Shown: in pieces, positions 8,268 through 17,056 of the stretch | Layout: every line of letters begins with the position of its first letter | How positions within the stretch are numbered: the first letter of the stretch is position 1 | Source: Tardiphaga sp. | Lineage (GTDB): Bacteria; Pseudomonadota; Alphaproteobacteria; Rhizobiales; Xanthobacteraceae | Direction of reading: 5' to 3' | Assembly (NCBI RefSeq): GCF_028290495.1 | Contig: NZ_JAQGJT010000154.1 | Location: 1-34,844, forward strand | DNA: 34,844 nt | The notes under the pieces: generated by a model | What the model was told of the DNA's origin: nothing | The model's input: only the letters and a program-made list of their open reading frames with translations | Database searches by the model: none | Program-made: the position numbers and the translations under genes

Positions 8268-10456
8268 CAGGAACGGTCCTTCACGCGGCGGGCACGCACC
8301 GCGTTGAGCATCACCAGGATCGACGATCCCGACATCGCCACCGCGGCAATCAGCGGCGTCACGAATCCGGCGATCGCGACCGGCACCGCCAGCGCGTTGT
8401 AGATCACGGCGAGCCACAGGTTCTGCTGCATGATATCAAGCGCCTTGCGGGAATAGTCGATCGCCGCGACGACCGGCGCCAATGGCTTGCCGAGGAACAC
8501 GAGATCGGCAGTGGCCTGGCTGAGATGCGCGGCCGAGATCGGCGACATCGACACATGCGCTGCCGCCAGTGCCGGCGCGTCATTGAGCCCGTCGCCGACC
8601 ATCATCACCTTGATGCCCTGCGCCTTGAGTTCGCTGATGCGTGCGATCTTCTCGGCAGGTGTGACGCCCGCGCGCCACTGCGCGATATCGAGGCTGGCGG
8701 CAGCGGCAGCGACCGCCGGCTCGCGGTCTCCCGACAGAATTTCCACCGCGATGCCGCGCCGTTGCAGCGCCGCCACCATGGCCGGCGCATCGGGGCGGAG
8801 TTGCTGGCGGACCGCAAAAACATAGCGGGCGTCGCCATGGCGGAACGCGACGGCAGACATTTCCGGATCGCCGCTGAGAATTTCATTGGCCATGTCGTCC
8901 GCGTCGCAGAACGACGGACGGCCGAGCCTGACTTCCACGCCATCGACGACGCCGTACACGCCCTGGCCGGGCTCTTCCACGATGCCCTTCAACGGCGACT
9001 TTGCGCCGGAGGCGCGGGCCACCGCGGCCGCCACGGGATGATGGCTGGCCATCGCCAGCCGGCCGGCGAGCTCCAGCATGTCCGGCGGAACCAGCGCACC
9101 GTTGGTGAGGTCGAGATCCGGCATCGTCAACGTGCCGGTCTTGTCGAACACGATATGATCGACGGCCGCGGTGCGTTCGATGGCGTCGCCGGAATTCAGC
9201 AGCACGCCGGCACGGAACATGGCGCCGGCCGCCACCGTCTGCACGGTGGGAATCGCCAGACCCAGCGCGCAGGGGCAGGTGATGATCAGCACAGCGACCG
9301 CGGTGACAATCGAATCGTGCCAGTTCGCCCCGGCCAGCACCCAGCCGAACATGGTCAGCAAGGCCGCCGCATGCACCACCGGCGCATAGAGCCGCGAGGC
9401 GCGGTCCGCCAGCATGACGTAGCGCGAGCGGGCCTGCAGCGCATGGTCGAGCAGCCGCGTGATTTCCGCCAGCAGCGTGCCTTCAGACGCGGCGGAAACG
9501 CGAATCCGCAGCGTGCCTGAAATATTCATGGTGCCGGCGTAGACCGCCGTGCCACGCTCGGCCGGCGCATACAGCGTCTCGCCGGTGATGAGGCTCTGGT
9601 CGATCTCGGAGCGCCCCTCGATCACCGTGCCGTCGACTGCGCAGCGCTCACCCGGGCGCACCAGCACGATGTCGCCGGGAGACAGCGCCGCCACCGGCAC
9701 ATCGCGGATCTCCATGTCGGAAATGAACCTGGTCGCCGTCTCCGCCTTCAGCGCCGCAAGGTTGCCAGCGACGGCGCGGGTACGGCGGCGCATGTTCTGG
9801 TCGAGATAACGGCCGAACAGCAGGAAGGTCAGCAGCATGATGGCCGCGTCGAAATAGGCATGTTCGGCGTGATGGATGGTTTCCACCACCGACATCGTCA
9901 GAGCGGTGATCACGCCGATGCTGATCGGCACGTCCATATTGGTGGTACGCGCGCGCAGCGCGCGGAACGCGGAGATGAAGAACGGCTGCCCGGCATAGGC
10001 CGCCGCCGGCAAAGCGATGAACGCCGACAGCCAGTGAAAGAAATCGCGCTGCTCCGGCATCATGTCACCGACGCTGCCGGACCATACCGGCACCGACAGC
10101 ATCATCACATTCATGGTGGCGAAAGCCGCGACGCCCAGGCAGCGCATCAGGAACCTGGACTGCGCGGTCTCGACCGCTTCGGCACGCACGGTCTCGAACG
10201 GATAGGCCTTGTAGCCAAGTTCAGCCAGGCGATCGATGAAGCGCGCAGGGTCCAGCGCGCCTCGCTTCCACTCCAGCGCGATGCGCTTGTCGGTGAGATT
10301 GACCCGCGCCAGCGTGACGTCCGGCATCGCCGACAGGCCGCGCTCGATCTTGGCCATGCAGCCGGCGCAACTGACGCCCTCCACCGCGAGGTCGATATGC
10401 GACAGACCGGACTCCAGATCCCGGATGTAATGCGAGAAGTCGCGCGTGGCTTGCAT
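8267..10456 (-). CDS. ccoI: Cu+-exporting P1B-type ATPase CcoI (FixI)
   Basis: The 729-residue copper ATPase supplies copper for cbb3 oxidase assembly across the inner membrane. Domains in order are: an N-terminal heavy-metal-associated domain with Cys30 and Cys33 (GVSCAGCMAKIE); membrane helices from about residue 100; the actuator TGET at 291-294; the ion-binding CPC at 394-396 (ITCPCALGLAIPT); phosphorylated Asp438 in DKTGTLT; the nucleotide-domain HP motif in ASHHPVAAA; and GDGLNDAPALAAAHVS. The final membrane pair precedes a basic tail. It begins 9 bases after ccoH and overlaps ccoS by one base. Its position in ccoGHIS marks it as CcoI/FixI rather than the detoxification ATPase CopA. Confidence 0.96.
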   Translation of the reverse strand: MQATRDFSHYIRDLESGLSHIDLAVEGVSCAGCMAKIERGLSAMPDVTLARVNLTDKRIALEWKRGALDPARFIDRLAELGYKAYPFETVRAEAVETAQSRFLMRCLGVAAFATMNVMMLSVPVWSGSVGDMMPEQRDFFHWLSAFIALPAAAYAGQPFFISAFRALRARTTNMDVPISIGVITALTMSVVETIHHAEHAYFDAAIMLLTFLLFGRYLDQNMRRRTRAVAGNLAALKAETATRFISDMEIRDVPVAALSPGDIVLVRPGERCAVDGTVIEGRSEIDQSLITGETLYAPAERGTAVYAGTMNISGTLRIRVSAASEGTLLAEITRLLDHALQARSRYVMLADRASRLYAPVVHAAALLTMFGWVLAGANWHDSIVTAVAVLIITCPCALGLAIPTVQTVAAGAMFRAGVLLNSGDAIERTAAVDHIVFDKTGTLTMPDLDLTNGALVPPDMLELAGRLAMASHHPVAAAVARASGAKSPLKGIVEEPGQGVYGVVDGVEVRLGRPSFCDADDMANEILSGDPEMSAVAFRHGDARYVFAVRQQLRPDAPAMVAALQRRGIAVEILSGDREPAVAAAAASLDIAQWRAGVTPAEKIARISELKAQGIKVMMVGDGLNDAPALAAAHVSMSPISAAHLSQATADLVFLGKPLAPVVAAIDYSRKALDIMQQNLWLAVIYNALAVPVAIAGFVTPLIAAVAMSGSSILVMLNAVRARRVKDRS

Positions 10457-10465
10457 GGGATATTC

Positions 10466-10960
10466 CTAATTCAGCACGATGCGGTTCTTGGACAGGAACA
10501 GACGCTTGCCACCGACATCGCCTTCCAGCACCAGATCCCACAGGCCGGGCGCCAGCGCCGTGACATCGCCGCGATACGTCGCGGTGCCGGCCTCGGCGAG
10601 TTGGACCGGGCGATCGCCGCGGCGGTCGGCGGGACGCTCCAGGCGGCTCGTGAAGCTCAATCCCTGAACCGGCGCGCCATTGCGGTCGCGCGCTTCGACG
10701 CGGACCTCGGCGCGGCCGTCGGCGTCGCGCGCGACATGGGCATTCACCTTCCAGCCGCGCGCGGCCTGCTCTCGCGCCGCGGTGATCTCGCCTTCATAAG
10801 CGAGGCTGGCGCCGTAGGCGCTGTCCACTTCGGTCCCCGGCAGCGAATCAATCGCCAGCTTGGCCAGCGTGATGTTGACCCCGATGATAACGCCGAAGAA
10901 TGCGATCAAGCAGATCAGAACGGTGCGGCCGGTCAGCGGCTTCACGGTGGAGGTGGTCAT
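10466..10960 (-). CDS. ccoH: cbb3 oxidase assembly protein CcoH (FixH)
   Basis: The 164-residue protein has an N-terminal membrane segment (about residues 12-34, GRTVLICLIAFFGVIIGVN) followed by a periplasmic FixH domain of beta-strand character. The domain ends in GDVTALAPGLWDLVLEGDVGGKR, typical of the family. CcoH contacts CcoN and stabilises cbb3 assembly. I start at ATG 10960 (MTTSTVKPLTG), with GAGGA about 8 bases upstream; the ATG at 10993 would overlap ccoG by 14 bases and adds 11 atypical residues. It sits between ccoG and ccoI in the usual order. Confidence 0.92.
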   Translation of the reverse strand: MTTSTVKPLTGRTVLICLIAFFGVIIGVNITLAKLAIDSLPGTEVDSAYGASLAYEGEITAAREQAARGWKVNAHVARDADGRAEVRVEARDRNGAPVQGLSFTSRLERPADRRGDRPVQLAEAGTATYRGDVTALAPGLWDLVLEGDVGGKRLFLSKNRIVLN

Positions 10961-10979
10961 GCAATGGTCCTCGGGAAAC

Positions 10980-12449
10980 TCATGGTGCAACAAAATTGTC
11001 AGTGGCCGTGGCGACCTCGCCGAGCTCCTGATCGGTCACCCGCATTTTCAGCGGAATTGATTTTTCGGTATTGCTGGTCGCAGGCGCCGTCACCAGCACC
11101 CGCAATTCGGTGGTGCGGTCGCGCCCGAGGACGATGCTCGGCCGACCCGCCGTCACCGAGTCGACGCCAACCACGTGGATGACGGCGTTGACGGGACCTT
11201 CGACGTCGATGCCGACGACGCGGTCCACATTGCGCTTGTTGAGCAGCCGGACCGTATAGGCATTGCGGATCGAGCCGTCGCTGAGCCGCACCGCGATCGG
11301 GTTGCGGTCGTGCAGCACGTTGACGTCGAGCATCGAACGGGTGAGCAGCGCATACAGCATGATGCTGCTGACGACAGCGATGATCGCCACATAGGCGATC
11401 GTGCGCGGCCGCACGATGCGGTAGATCTCGGACTTGCCGGCCTCACGGCGCTGGATGTTGATGTCGTTGTCGTAGCCGATCAGGCGCGTCGGCCGGCCGA
11501 TCCGGGTCATGACATTGTCGCAGGCGTCGATGCACAGCCCGCACTGGATGCAGTCCATCTGCGAACCGTTGCGGATGTCGATGCCCACGGGGCACACCAC
11601 CACGCATTGCTGGCAATCCACGCAATCGCCGGCAGGCTGGCCTGCCGCGCGAAGCTCAGTGGCCTTCTTCAGCGAAGTCCGGACCTCGCCGCGGTCATAT
11701 TTATAGGTGACGTTGAGCGCCCATTCGTCGGTCAGCGCCGCCTGGATGCGCGGCCACGGGCACATATAGACGCAGACCTGCTCGCGCGCGAAACCGGCCA
11801 GCAGATAGGTGGTCCCGGTGAGGATGGCGATCCAGATATAGGCCAGCATCGGCCCCTGGAAGGTGACAAGTTCCTTCACCAGCGTCGGCGCATCGTTGAA
11901 ATACAGCACCCATGCGCCGCCGGTCCACCACGCGATCATCAGCCAGATCGAATGCTTCATCAGGATTTCGGCGAAGCGCTGCAGCTTCAGGCCGCCCTTG
12001 TCCGTGTCGGCATCCTTTTTCATGCGCTCGCGACGGTCGCCCTCAACGAGGCGCTCCACCGCGTAGAACAGATCGGTCCACACCGTCTGCGGGCACAGAT
12101 AGCCGCACCAGATCCGGCCACCGACGGCGTTCATCAGGAACAGCGACAGCGCAGCGAGGATCAACAGCCCGGTGAAGTAATAGACTTCCTGCGGCCACAG
12201 CTCGATGAAAAAGAAATAGAAGCGGCTGTTGGGGATATCGATCAGCACCGCCTGGCTGGGCGCACCGATGCCGCGATCCCAGCGAACGAAAGGCAGCAAA
12301 TAGTAGACGCCGAGGCAGAACGCCATCAGCCCCCATTTGATGCGGCGAAACCGGCCGTGCACCGCCTGGGGGTAGATCTTCTTGTGGGGGGCATAGAGGG
12401 GACCGTAGTCGTCCGGATCCATTTCCGCTGCTTTGATGGGCTTGTTCAT
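10980..12449 (-). CDS. ccoG: cbb3 oxidase accessory ferredoxin CcoG (FixG)
   Basis: The 489-residue membrane iron-sulfur protein is proposed to reduce Cu2+ for CcoI-driven delivery to the oxidase. It shows several membrane helices in the first 200 residues, the conserved CGYLCPQTVW and YMCPWPRIQAAL motifs, and a double [4Fe-4S] ferredoxin block (CVDCQQCVVVCP and CIQCGLCIDACD, about residues 265-305). A further membrane helix and a C-terminal Ig-like domain follow. It opens the ccoGHIS unit, 90 bases downstream of ccoP. A FixK-type box centred about 58 bases before its start indicates its own O2-regulated promoter in addition to readthrough from ccoNOQP. Confidence 0.95.
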   Translation of the reverse strand: MNKPIKAAEMDPDDYGPLYAPHKKIYPQAVHGRFRRIKWGLMAFCLGVYYLLPFVRWDRGIGAPSQAVLIDIPNSRFYFFFIELWPQEVYYFTGLLILAALSLFLMNAVGGRIWCGYLCPQTVWTDLFYAVERLVEGDRRERMKKDADTDKGGLKLQRFAEILMKHSIWLMIAWWTGGAWVLYFNDAPTLVKELVTFQGPMLAYIWIAILTGTTYLLAGFAREQVCVYMCPWPRIQAALTDEWALNVTYKYDRGEVRTSLKKATELRAAGQPAGDCVDCQQCVVVCPVGIDIRNGSQMDCIQCGLCIDACDNVMTRIGRPTRLIGYDNDINIQRREAGKSEIYRIVRPRTIAYVAIIAVVSSIMLYALLTRSMLDVNVLHDRNPIAVRLSDGSIRNAYTVRLLNKRNVDRVVGIDVEGPVNAVIHVVGVDSVTAGRPSIVLGRDRTTELRVLVTAPATSNTEKSIPLKMRVTDQELGEVATATDNFVAP

Positions 12450-12500
12450 AGGGGCATCTCTCGTACTGAAATGACCCTAATTCCAAATCCCGAGACCTGA

Positions 12501-12514
12501 TTGATCCACCTCAA
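12501..12514 (-). promoter_or_regulatory. FixK/FNR-type box upstream of ccoG
   Basis: Read on the minus strand the site is TTGAG-GTGG-ATCAA, fitting the FixK consensus TTGA-N6-TCAA. Its centre is about 58 bases upstream of the ccoG ATG (12449). With activator spacing of -41.5 the transcript would start near 12466, giving a short leader. Site and spacing are seen; binding is inferred. Confidence 0.75.
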
Positions 12515-12539
12515 CCTGAGGGCAGAAGCCTGCGGTGGC

Positions 12540-13415
12540 CTATTGGCCACCGCCGAGCGAATGCACGTAGACCGTCAGCGCCTTGATGGTGGCGGGATCA
12601 AGCCGGCCGACCCAGGCAGGCATCACGCCGTTGCGACCATTGGTAACGGTTTCGATCAGGGTGGCTTCGTCGGAACCATACAGCCAGATCTTGTCGGTCA
12701 GGTTGGGCGCGCCCATCTCCGGGTTACCCTTGCCGGCATCGCCGTGGCAGGAAGCGCAATTGTCCGCGAACAGCTTCTGCCCCGCGGCGGCGTCATACTT
12801 GGCAGCCGCCGGCAGCCCCGCCAGCGCGCGAACGTAATTGGCCACCGTGACGATCTCGGGCTTCTTCAGCGTCCCATCGCGACCGAAGGCGAGCATCGCG
12901 CCCTCATGCGCTTCGGCATGGCCGGAGCGAGCGCCGAACTGGATCGTCTTCTGGATCTGGTCGAGCGAACCGCCCCACAGCCAGTCGTCGTCGTTCAGGT
13001 TCGGATAGCCCTTTGCGCCGGCCGCGCCACTGCCGTGGCACGGCGCGCAATTGTCACCGAACACCGCCTTGCCACGGGCGCGGGCCAGCGCCAGCAGAGC
13101 GGGATCCTTCTCGATGTCCGCCAGCGGCGCGGCCCCGAGCGTCACCATCTTGTCACCGCGGATCTTTTCCAGTCTGGCAAGCTCGACCGCGACATCGGCG
13201 CGCGACGAGTATTGCGCAACGCCGGTCGTATAGCTCCAGACCAGCGGCCATGCCGGATAGACGATCCAGTAGCCGAACGCCCACACGATGCACGCATAGA
13301 AGGTCAGGACCCACCAGCGGGGCAACGGCGTATTCAGTTCCTTGATGCCGTCCCAGGAATGGCCGGTCGTGGTCTTGCCGGTGACGGCGTCGAAGTTTTC
13401 GTCATGGTGAGACAT
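12540..13415 (-). CDS. ccoP: cbb3 oxidase dihaem cytochrome c subunit CcoP (FixP)
   Basis: The 291-residue subunit passes electrons from the bc1 complex or soluble cytochromes to CcoO and CcoN. It has an N-terminal FixP domain with one membrane helix (about residues 30-55, TFYACIVWAFGYWIV) and two periplasmic c-type haem domains, with CAPCH and CASCH. Met ligand candidates are visible, for example in GVMPAW near the C-terminus. ATG 13415 is chosen because it gives the typical MSHHDENFDAVTGKTTTGHSWDGI opening; an in-frame ATG at 13547 lies within ccoQ. The gap after ccoQ is 7 bases, consistent with a single ccoNOQP transcript. Confidence 0.96.
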   Translation of the reverse strand: MSHHDENFDAVTGKTTTGHSWDGIKELNTPLPRWWVLTFYACIVWAFGYWIVYPAWPLVWSYTTGVAQYSSRADVAVELARLEKIRGDKMVTLGAAPLADIEKDPALLALARARGKAVFGDNCAPCHGSGAAGAKGYPNLNDDDWLWGGSLDQIQKTIQFGARSGHAEAHEGAMLAFGRDGTLKKPEIVTVANYVRALAGLPAAAKYDAAAGQKLFADNCASCHGDAGKGNPEMGAPNLTDKIWLYGSDEATLIETVTNGRNGVMPAWVGRLDPATIKALTVYVHSLGGGQ

Positions 13416-13422
13416 GATGCGG

Positions 13423-13587
13423 TCAATCCTCCTGCAGCGGCAGGCGTGCCGCTGCATCAAACATCGCCTTGTTGCGGGGCCAGAGGGCGTAAGCCACGAT
13501 GGCAATAAAGATTCCAACGAACAGCGGCGTCCACACCGAGACGACAAAATCCGAAGCGAAGTTTTGAACAGTCAGTATCGCGCGCAT
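13423..13587 (-). CDS. ccoQ: cbb3 oxidase small subunit CcoQ (FixQ)
   Basis: The 54-residue single-pass membrane protein has a hydrophobic segment around residues 17-35 (VSVWTPLFVGIFIAIVAYAL) and the family-specific continuation WPRNKAMFDAAARLPL. CcoQ protects or stabilises the oxidase under O2. It lies between ccoO and ccoP with gaps of 10 and 7 bases. The ATG at 13587 follows a GGAG ribosome site; the longer ORF from 13836 is a shadow over ccoO. Confidence 0.93.
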   Translation of the reverse strand: MRAILTVQNFASDFVVSVWTPLFVGIFIAIVAYALWPRNKAMFDAAARLPLQED

Positions 13588-13597
13588 ATGCGTCTCC

Positions 13598-14332
13598 TCA
13601 GCGGAGGTTTGCTTTTTCGTTGTAAAGTTTGAAATCGACGAGCGTGCCCAGCATCTGCAGATAGGCGACCAGCGCATCCATTTCGGTGGGAAGCCCGGGC
13701 TTGCCGTCGAAGTTTCGCGCCACCGCCTTGGGATAGCGCTTGGCGAAAGCGTCGGCCTCGGCACTGTCGGGATCGGCCTGCGCCTTGGTATCGGCGACGG
13801 CGTTGAGAATCTGGTCGTCTGAATAGGGCACGCCAATGGCGCGGTTGGTGCGCAGGTGATCCGCGATCTGTTCCAAGTTGACCGGCGTGCTGGCGAGGAA
13901 CTTGTATCCCGGCATCACCGACTGCGGAACGATGTCGCGCGGGTTGCTCAGATGCGTGACGTGCCACTCATCCGAATACTTCGCACCGACGCGGGCCAGA
14001 TCCGGCCCGGTGCGCTTGGAGCCCCACTGGAACGGGTGATCGTACATGCTCTCGGCGGCGAGCGAAAAGTGCCCGTAACGCTCGACCTCGTCGCGCAACG
14101 GCCGAATCATCTGCGAATGACAGAGATAGCAGCCTTCGCGGACGTAGACGTTACGCCCGGTCAGCTCCAGCGGCGTGTAGGGGCGCACGCCATCGACGAC
14201 CTCGATCGTGCTCTTGAGATAGAACAGCGGCGTGATTTCGACGAGACCGCCGATGGCGATCACCAGAAGGATGCCCACGATCAGGGCGATCGAGTTCTTC
14301 TCGAAAAGTTGGTGTCGGCTCCAGAATGACAT
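13598..14332 (-). CDS. ccoO: cbb3 oxidase monohaem cytochrome c subunit CcoO (FixO)
   Basis: The 244-residue protein has one N-terminal membrane helix (about residues 14-33) and a periplasmic cytochrome c domain with the haem motif CYLCHS ([15 protein letters not shown]). CcoO landmarks are [22 protein letters not shown] and [14 protein letters not shown], the latter with the Met ligand. It takes electrons from CcoP and passes them to the CcoN low-spin haem b. It begins 11 bases after ccoN. Length and motifs are typical. Confidence 0.96.
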   Translation of the reverse strand: MSFWSRHQLFEKNSIALIVGILLVIAIGGLVEITPLFYLKSTIEVVDGVRPYTPLELTGRNVYVREGCYLCHSQMIRPLRDEVERYGHFSLAAESMYDHPFQWGSKRTGPDLARVGAKYSDEWHVTHLSNPRDIVPQSVMPGYKFLASTPVNLEQIADHLRTNRAIGVPYSDDQILNAVADTKAQADPDSAEADAFAKRYPKAVARNFDGKPGLPTEMDALVAYLQMLGTLVDFKLYNEKANLR

Positions 14333-14343
14333 CGATTAGTTCC

Positions 14344-16002
14344 TTACTCGGCCGCTTGCAGGGAGGCGCCGACCGACAACGGCACTTCGGATTGAGCTTC
14401 ACCTACGCGCACGGTCATCCACAGATTGTAGGCCATGATCAGCGCGCCGATCAGGAACAGCCCGCCGCCGAGCGCGCGGATGGCGTAGAACGGATGCATC
14501 GCCTCGACGCTTTCGATGAAGGAATATTCGAGGAAGCCCAGCGAGGTGTAGGCGCGCCACATCAGCCCCTGCAGGATGCCGGACACCCACATCGACGAGA
14601 TGTAGAGCACGATGCCGAGTGTCGCGATCCAGAAGTGCCAGCTCACCAGTCTCAGGCTGTAAAGCTCCTTGCGCTGCCAGATCCACGGCACCAGGCAATA
14701 CAGTGCGCCGAACGAGACGAAGCCGACCCAGCCCAGCGCGCCGGAATGCACGTGGCCGATGGTCCAGTCGGTGTAGTGGCTGAGCGAGTTCACGACCTTG
14801 ATCGACATCAGCGGGCCTTCGAAGGTGGCCATGCCGTAGAAGGCGACCGATACCACCAGCATGCGCAGCACCGGATCGGTACGGAGCTTGTCCCAGGCGC
14901 CCGACAGCGTCATCAGGCCGTTGATCATGCCGCCCCAGGAGGGCATCCACAGCATGATCGAGAACGTCATGCCGAGCGTCTGCGCCCAGTCCGGCAACGC
15001 CGTGTAGTGGAGGTGATGCGGGCCAGCCCAGATGTACAGGAAGATGATCGCCCAGAAATGCACGATCGACAGCCGATAGGAATAGACCGGCCGCTCCGCA
15101 CGCTTCGGAATGAAGTAGTACATGATGGCGAGGAAGCCGGCGGTTAGAAAGAAGCCGACCGCATTGTGACCATACCACCACTGGAACATCGCATCCTGCA
15201 CACCGCCCCAGGCGACGTAGGACTTCGAGCCGAAGAACGAAACCGGCAGCGCGGGATTGTTGCCGAGATGCAGCACGGCGATGGTGACGATGAAGGCAAG
15301 GTAGAACCAGTTGGCAACGAAGATGTGCGGTTCCTTGCGCTTGACCAGCGTCGCCACAAACACCAGCAGGTAGGTCACCCAGACGATAGTCAGCCACAGA
15401 TCGGCGTACCACTCCGGCTCGGCATATTCCTTGGACTGCGTCACGCCGAGCAGATAGCCGGTGCCCGCGATCAGGATGAAGAAATTATAGCCGAGGATGA
15501 CGAACCAGGGCGACAGATCGCCGGCCAGCCGGACCCGGCAGGTCTTCTGCACCACGTAAAACGACGTTGCCAGCAGCACGTTGCCGCCGAAGGCGAAGAC
15601 CACCGCGGAGGTGTGCAGCGGGCGCAGCCGACCGAAGCTGGTCCAGGGCAGATCGAAATTCAGCGCTGGCCATGCCAGCTGCAGCGCGATCAGCAATCCG
15701 ACGGTGAAGCCGGCGATGCCCCAGAACATCGCCATGAACGATGCGAACTTGATCGGACCGAAATTATAGTTGGGGTGTCCGTTGATTTCCTGCGGCGGCA
15801 GCGATGAGCGTTCGAAATAGCGATTGAAGATCGCGAAAACGGAAGCAACGCTTGCGATGCCCGCCAGCGAGGCGTGGAAGGCGAACGGCGCATCCTCCGC
15901 TTTGGCGGCGGCAATAAGGCAAAGGAACACCGCTGCGGCGAACAGCGCAGCCAGTCCCGACTCGCCGAAAGTCATCCACTTGACGTTGTTGTTAGGCTGC
16001 AT
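14344..16002 (-). CDS. ccoN: cbb3 cytochrome c oxidase catalytic subunit CcoN (FixN)
   Basis: This 552-residue haem-copper oxidase subunit reduces O2 with very high affinity and pumps protons. It has about 12 membrane helices and the metal ligands expected of C-type oxidases: the CuB His in [10 protein letters not shown], the His pair in AGPHHLHYT, and the haem ligands in [15 protein letters not shown] start at ATG 16002 (MQPNNNVKW) because GAGGG lies about 9 bases upstream; the in-frame ATG at 16038 would add 12 residues. A perfect FixK-type box lies 55 bases upstream. It is the first gene of ccoNOQP. Confidence 0.96.
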   Translation of the reverse strand: MQPNNNVKWMTFGESGLAALFAAAVFLCLIAAAKAEDAPFAFHASLAGIASVASVFAIFNRYFERSSLPPQEINGHPNYNFGPIKFASFMAMFWGIAGFTVGLLIALQLAWPALNFDLPWTSFGRLRPLHTSAVVFAFGGNVLLATSFYVVQKTCRVRLAGDLSPWFVILGYNFFILIAGTGYLLGVTQSKEYAEPEWYADLWLTIVWVTYLLVFVATLVKRKEPHIFVANWFYLAFIVTIAVLHLGNNPALPVSFFGSKSYVAWGGVQDAMFQWWYGHNAVGFFLTAGFLAIMYYFIPKRAERPVYSYRLSIVHFWAIIFLYIWAGPHHLHYTALPDWAQTLGMTFSIMLWMPSWGGMINGLMTLSGAWDKLRTDPVLRMLVVSVAFYGMATFEGPLMSIKVVNSLSHYTDWTIGHVHSGALGWVGFVSFGALYCLVPWIWQRKELYSLRLVSWHFWIATLGIVLYISSMWVSGILQGLMWRAYTSLGFLEYSFIESVEAMHPFYAIRALGGGLFLIGALIMAYNLWMTVRVGEAQSEVPLSVGASLQAAE

Positions 16003-16056
16003 CGCAATTTTCCCTCGTGGCATAGCGACTTCAACCACGGCCCGGCTGCGGGTGAT

Positions 16057-16070
16057 TTGATTGAGGTCAA
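16057..16070. promoter_or_regulatory. FixK/FNR-type box upstream of ccoN
   Basis: TTGAT-TGAG-GTCAA is a near-palindromic anaerobox centred about 61 bases before the ccoN ATG (16002). With -41.5 activator spacing, transcription would start near 16022. In Bradyrhizobium the fixNOQP operon is a direct FixK2 target, so this is a well-grounded regulatory site. Confidence 0.85.
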
Positions 16071-16171
16071 ACTTGGACGGGCGGCGCCAAGAAATTTCGA
16101 TGATTGAAGCTTCGGTGGTTCAGAGACGCTTGTCGGCGATCACTCGTCGGAAAACGCCACCAGTGGCTGCG

Positions 16172-16402
16172 TCAATTCACACGATGCGCGCGCAGGAACG
16201 CTTCGTTCGCGGCGGGTCGATCAGTGCGACCTTGGAAACCAGTACCCAGGGGCGCACGCCTCCCCCCCCCGCCATCGACCTCGGTCTCAATCGCAACGGC
16301 GGAGATGCGGGCCTCGATGTCCACCGCCATCGCCACGCACTTTTCAATCGCGGCTGGGGTGGCCTCGCCGATCAACGGCAACAGGATGTCCTTGATAGCC
16401 AC
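16172..16402 (-). pseudogene. Truncated universal stress protein (UspA-like) remnant
   Basis: A GTG start at 16402 with an AGGAG site gives VAIKDILLPLIGEATPAAIE, then KCVAMAVDIEARISAVAIETEV, the typical N-terminus of a tandem Usp protein of about 280 residues. The frame then enters a run of nine G (minus strand; 16262-16270) and ends after only about 77 codons. In a frame shifted by one base the next residues read VRPWVLVSKVALID, resembling the usual continuation, before a nearby TGA. The gene is therefore both frameshifted and truncated. Usp genes often lie in O2-responsive loci, and this one is next to ccoN, so it is probably a decayed member of the FixK regulon. A sequencing error in the homopolymer cannot explain the missing 200 residues. 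Confidence 0.5.
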
Positions 16403-16442
16403 GATGGTCTCCTCTTGCTTCCAGCCGAGAGCGATCGGTGAT

Positions 16443-16874
16443 TCAGTCGGACACGAGCGCGCAGCGCGCCAATACGCGCATGACATCTTCGCGCGAAATG
16501 ATCCCGGAAAGCCTTCGATCCGCCTCGATCACCGGCATGCTTCGAATGCGGTGATCCACCATCAGCTGAAGGACGCGCGTCAGCTTGGTGTCCTTGCCTA
16601 CGTAAATGAATTCCGTGGTCATGACGTCGGCGACGGTGCGCTGCATCAACTCGTCGTAATGCGGCACCATGTGGTCCGGCGTGAAGGCGAAGCAGGTCAG
16701 CAGATCGAATTTCGAGACCAGTCCCACGACATGACCGTTTTCCTGCACCGGATAGGTGTTGAAATTGTCCCGCTCGAACAGCTTGCCGAGCTCACGCATC
16801 GTCAAGCCACTTGTCACGGTCTGGACCGTGCTGGTCATGTTGTCGCCGGCGGTCTGTTCGAGAAACTGGTACAA
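16443..16874 (-). CDS. Two-CBS-domain protein
   Basis: The 143-residue cytoplasmic protein consists of a CBS (Bateman) pair: residues about 13-65 ([31 protein letters not shown]) and about 78-138 ([39 protein letters not shown]). CBS pairs bind adenine nucleotides and regulate partners. No effector domain is attached, so it must act by protein contact. A FixK-type box lies about 103 bases upstream of its start and it sits between the Usp remnant and fixL, so it probably belongs to the micro-oxic regulon. Function in this context is not established. Confidence 0.85.
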   Translation of the reverse strand: MYQFLEQTAGDNMTSTVQTVTSGLTMRELGKLFERDNFNTYPVQENGHVVGLVSKFDLLTCFAFTPDHMVPHYDELMQRTVADVMTTEFIYVGKDTKLTRVLQLMVDHRIRSMPVIEADRRLSGIISREDVMRVLARCALVSD

Positions 16875-16970
16875 GAGACGGCCCCATGCGCTTTGAAGAA
16901 CAAGCCCCCGCGCATCCTTGCGCGAATTCGCCCCGATGCCGGCATTTCAACACAACGGGGCAAGCCTGTT

Positions 16971-16984
16971 TTGATCAGGGTCAA
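16971..16984. promoter_or_regulatory. FixK/FNR-type box between CBS gene and fixL
   Basis: TTGAT-CAGG-GTCAA is a near-perfect anaerobox between the divergent CBS-protein gene (start 16874) and fixL (start 17057). It is centred about 103 and 79 bases from those start codons. It could drive either gene: predicted starts with -41.5 spacing are near 16936 (CBS) or 17019 (fixL). Confidence 0.75.
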
Positions 16985-17056
16985 GAAAACGACGCCACGG
17001 CGCCTCGTTGCGGCTTGCCTGCCGCGGACCTTCATGTTTCGGTCGGCCAAGGGAAC

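Noticed and set aside
9860..12500. Two ORFs of about 440 codons antisense to ccoI/ccoH/ccoG
   Set aside because: His- and Asp-rich shadow frames opposite genes with complete catalytic motifs.
16262..16270. Phase-variable poly-G tract controlling a Usp gene
   Set aside because: Shifting the frame either way soon meets another stop and 200 residues are missing, so decay is simpler than phase variation.
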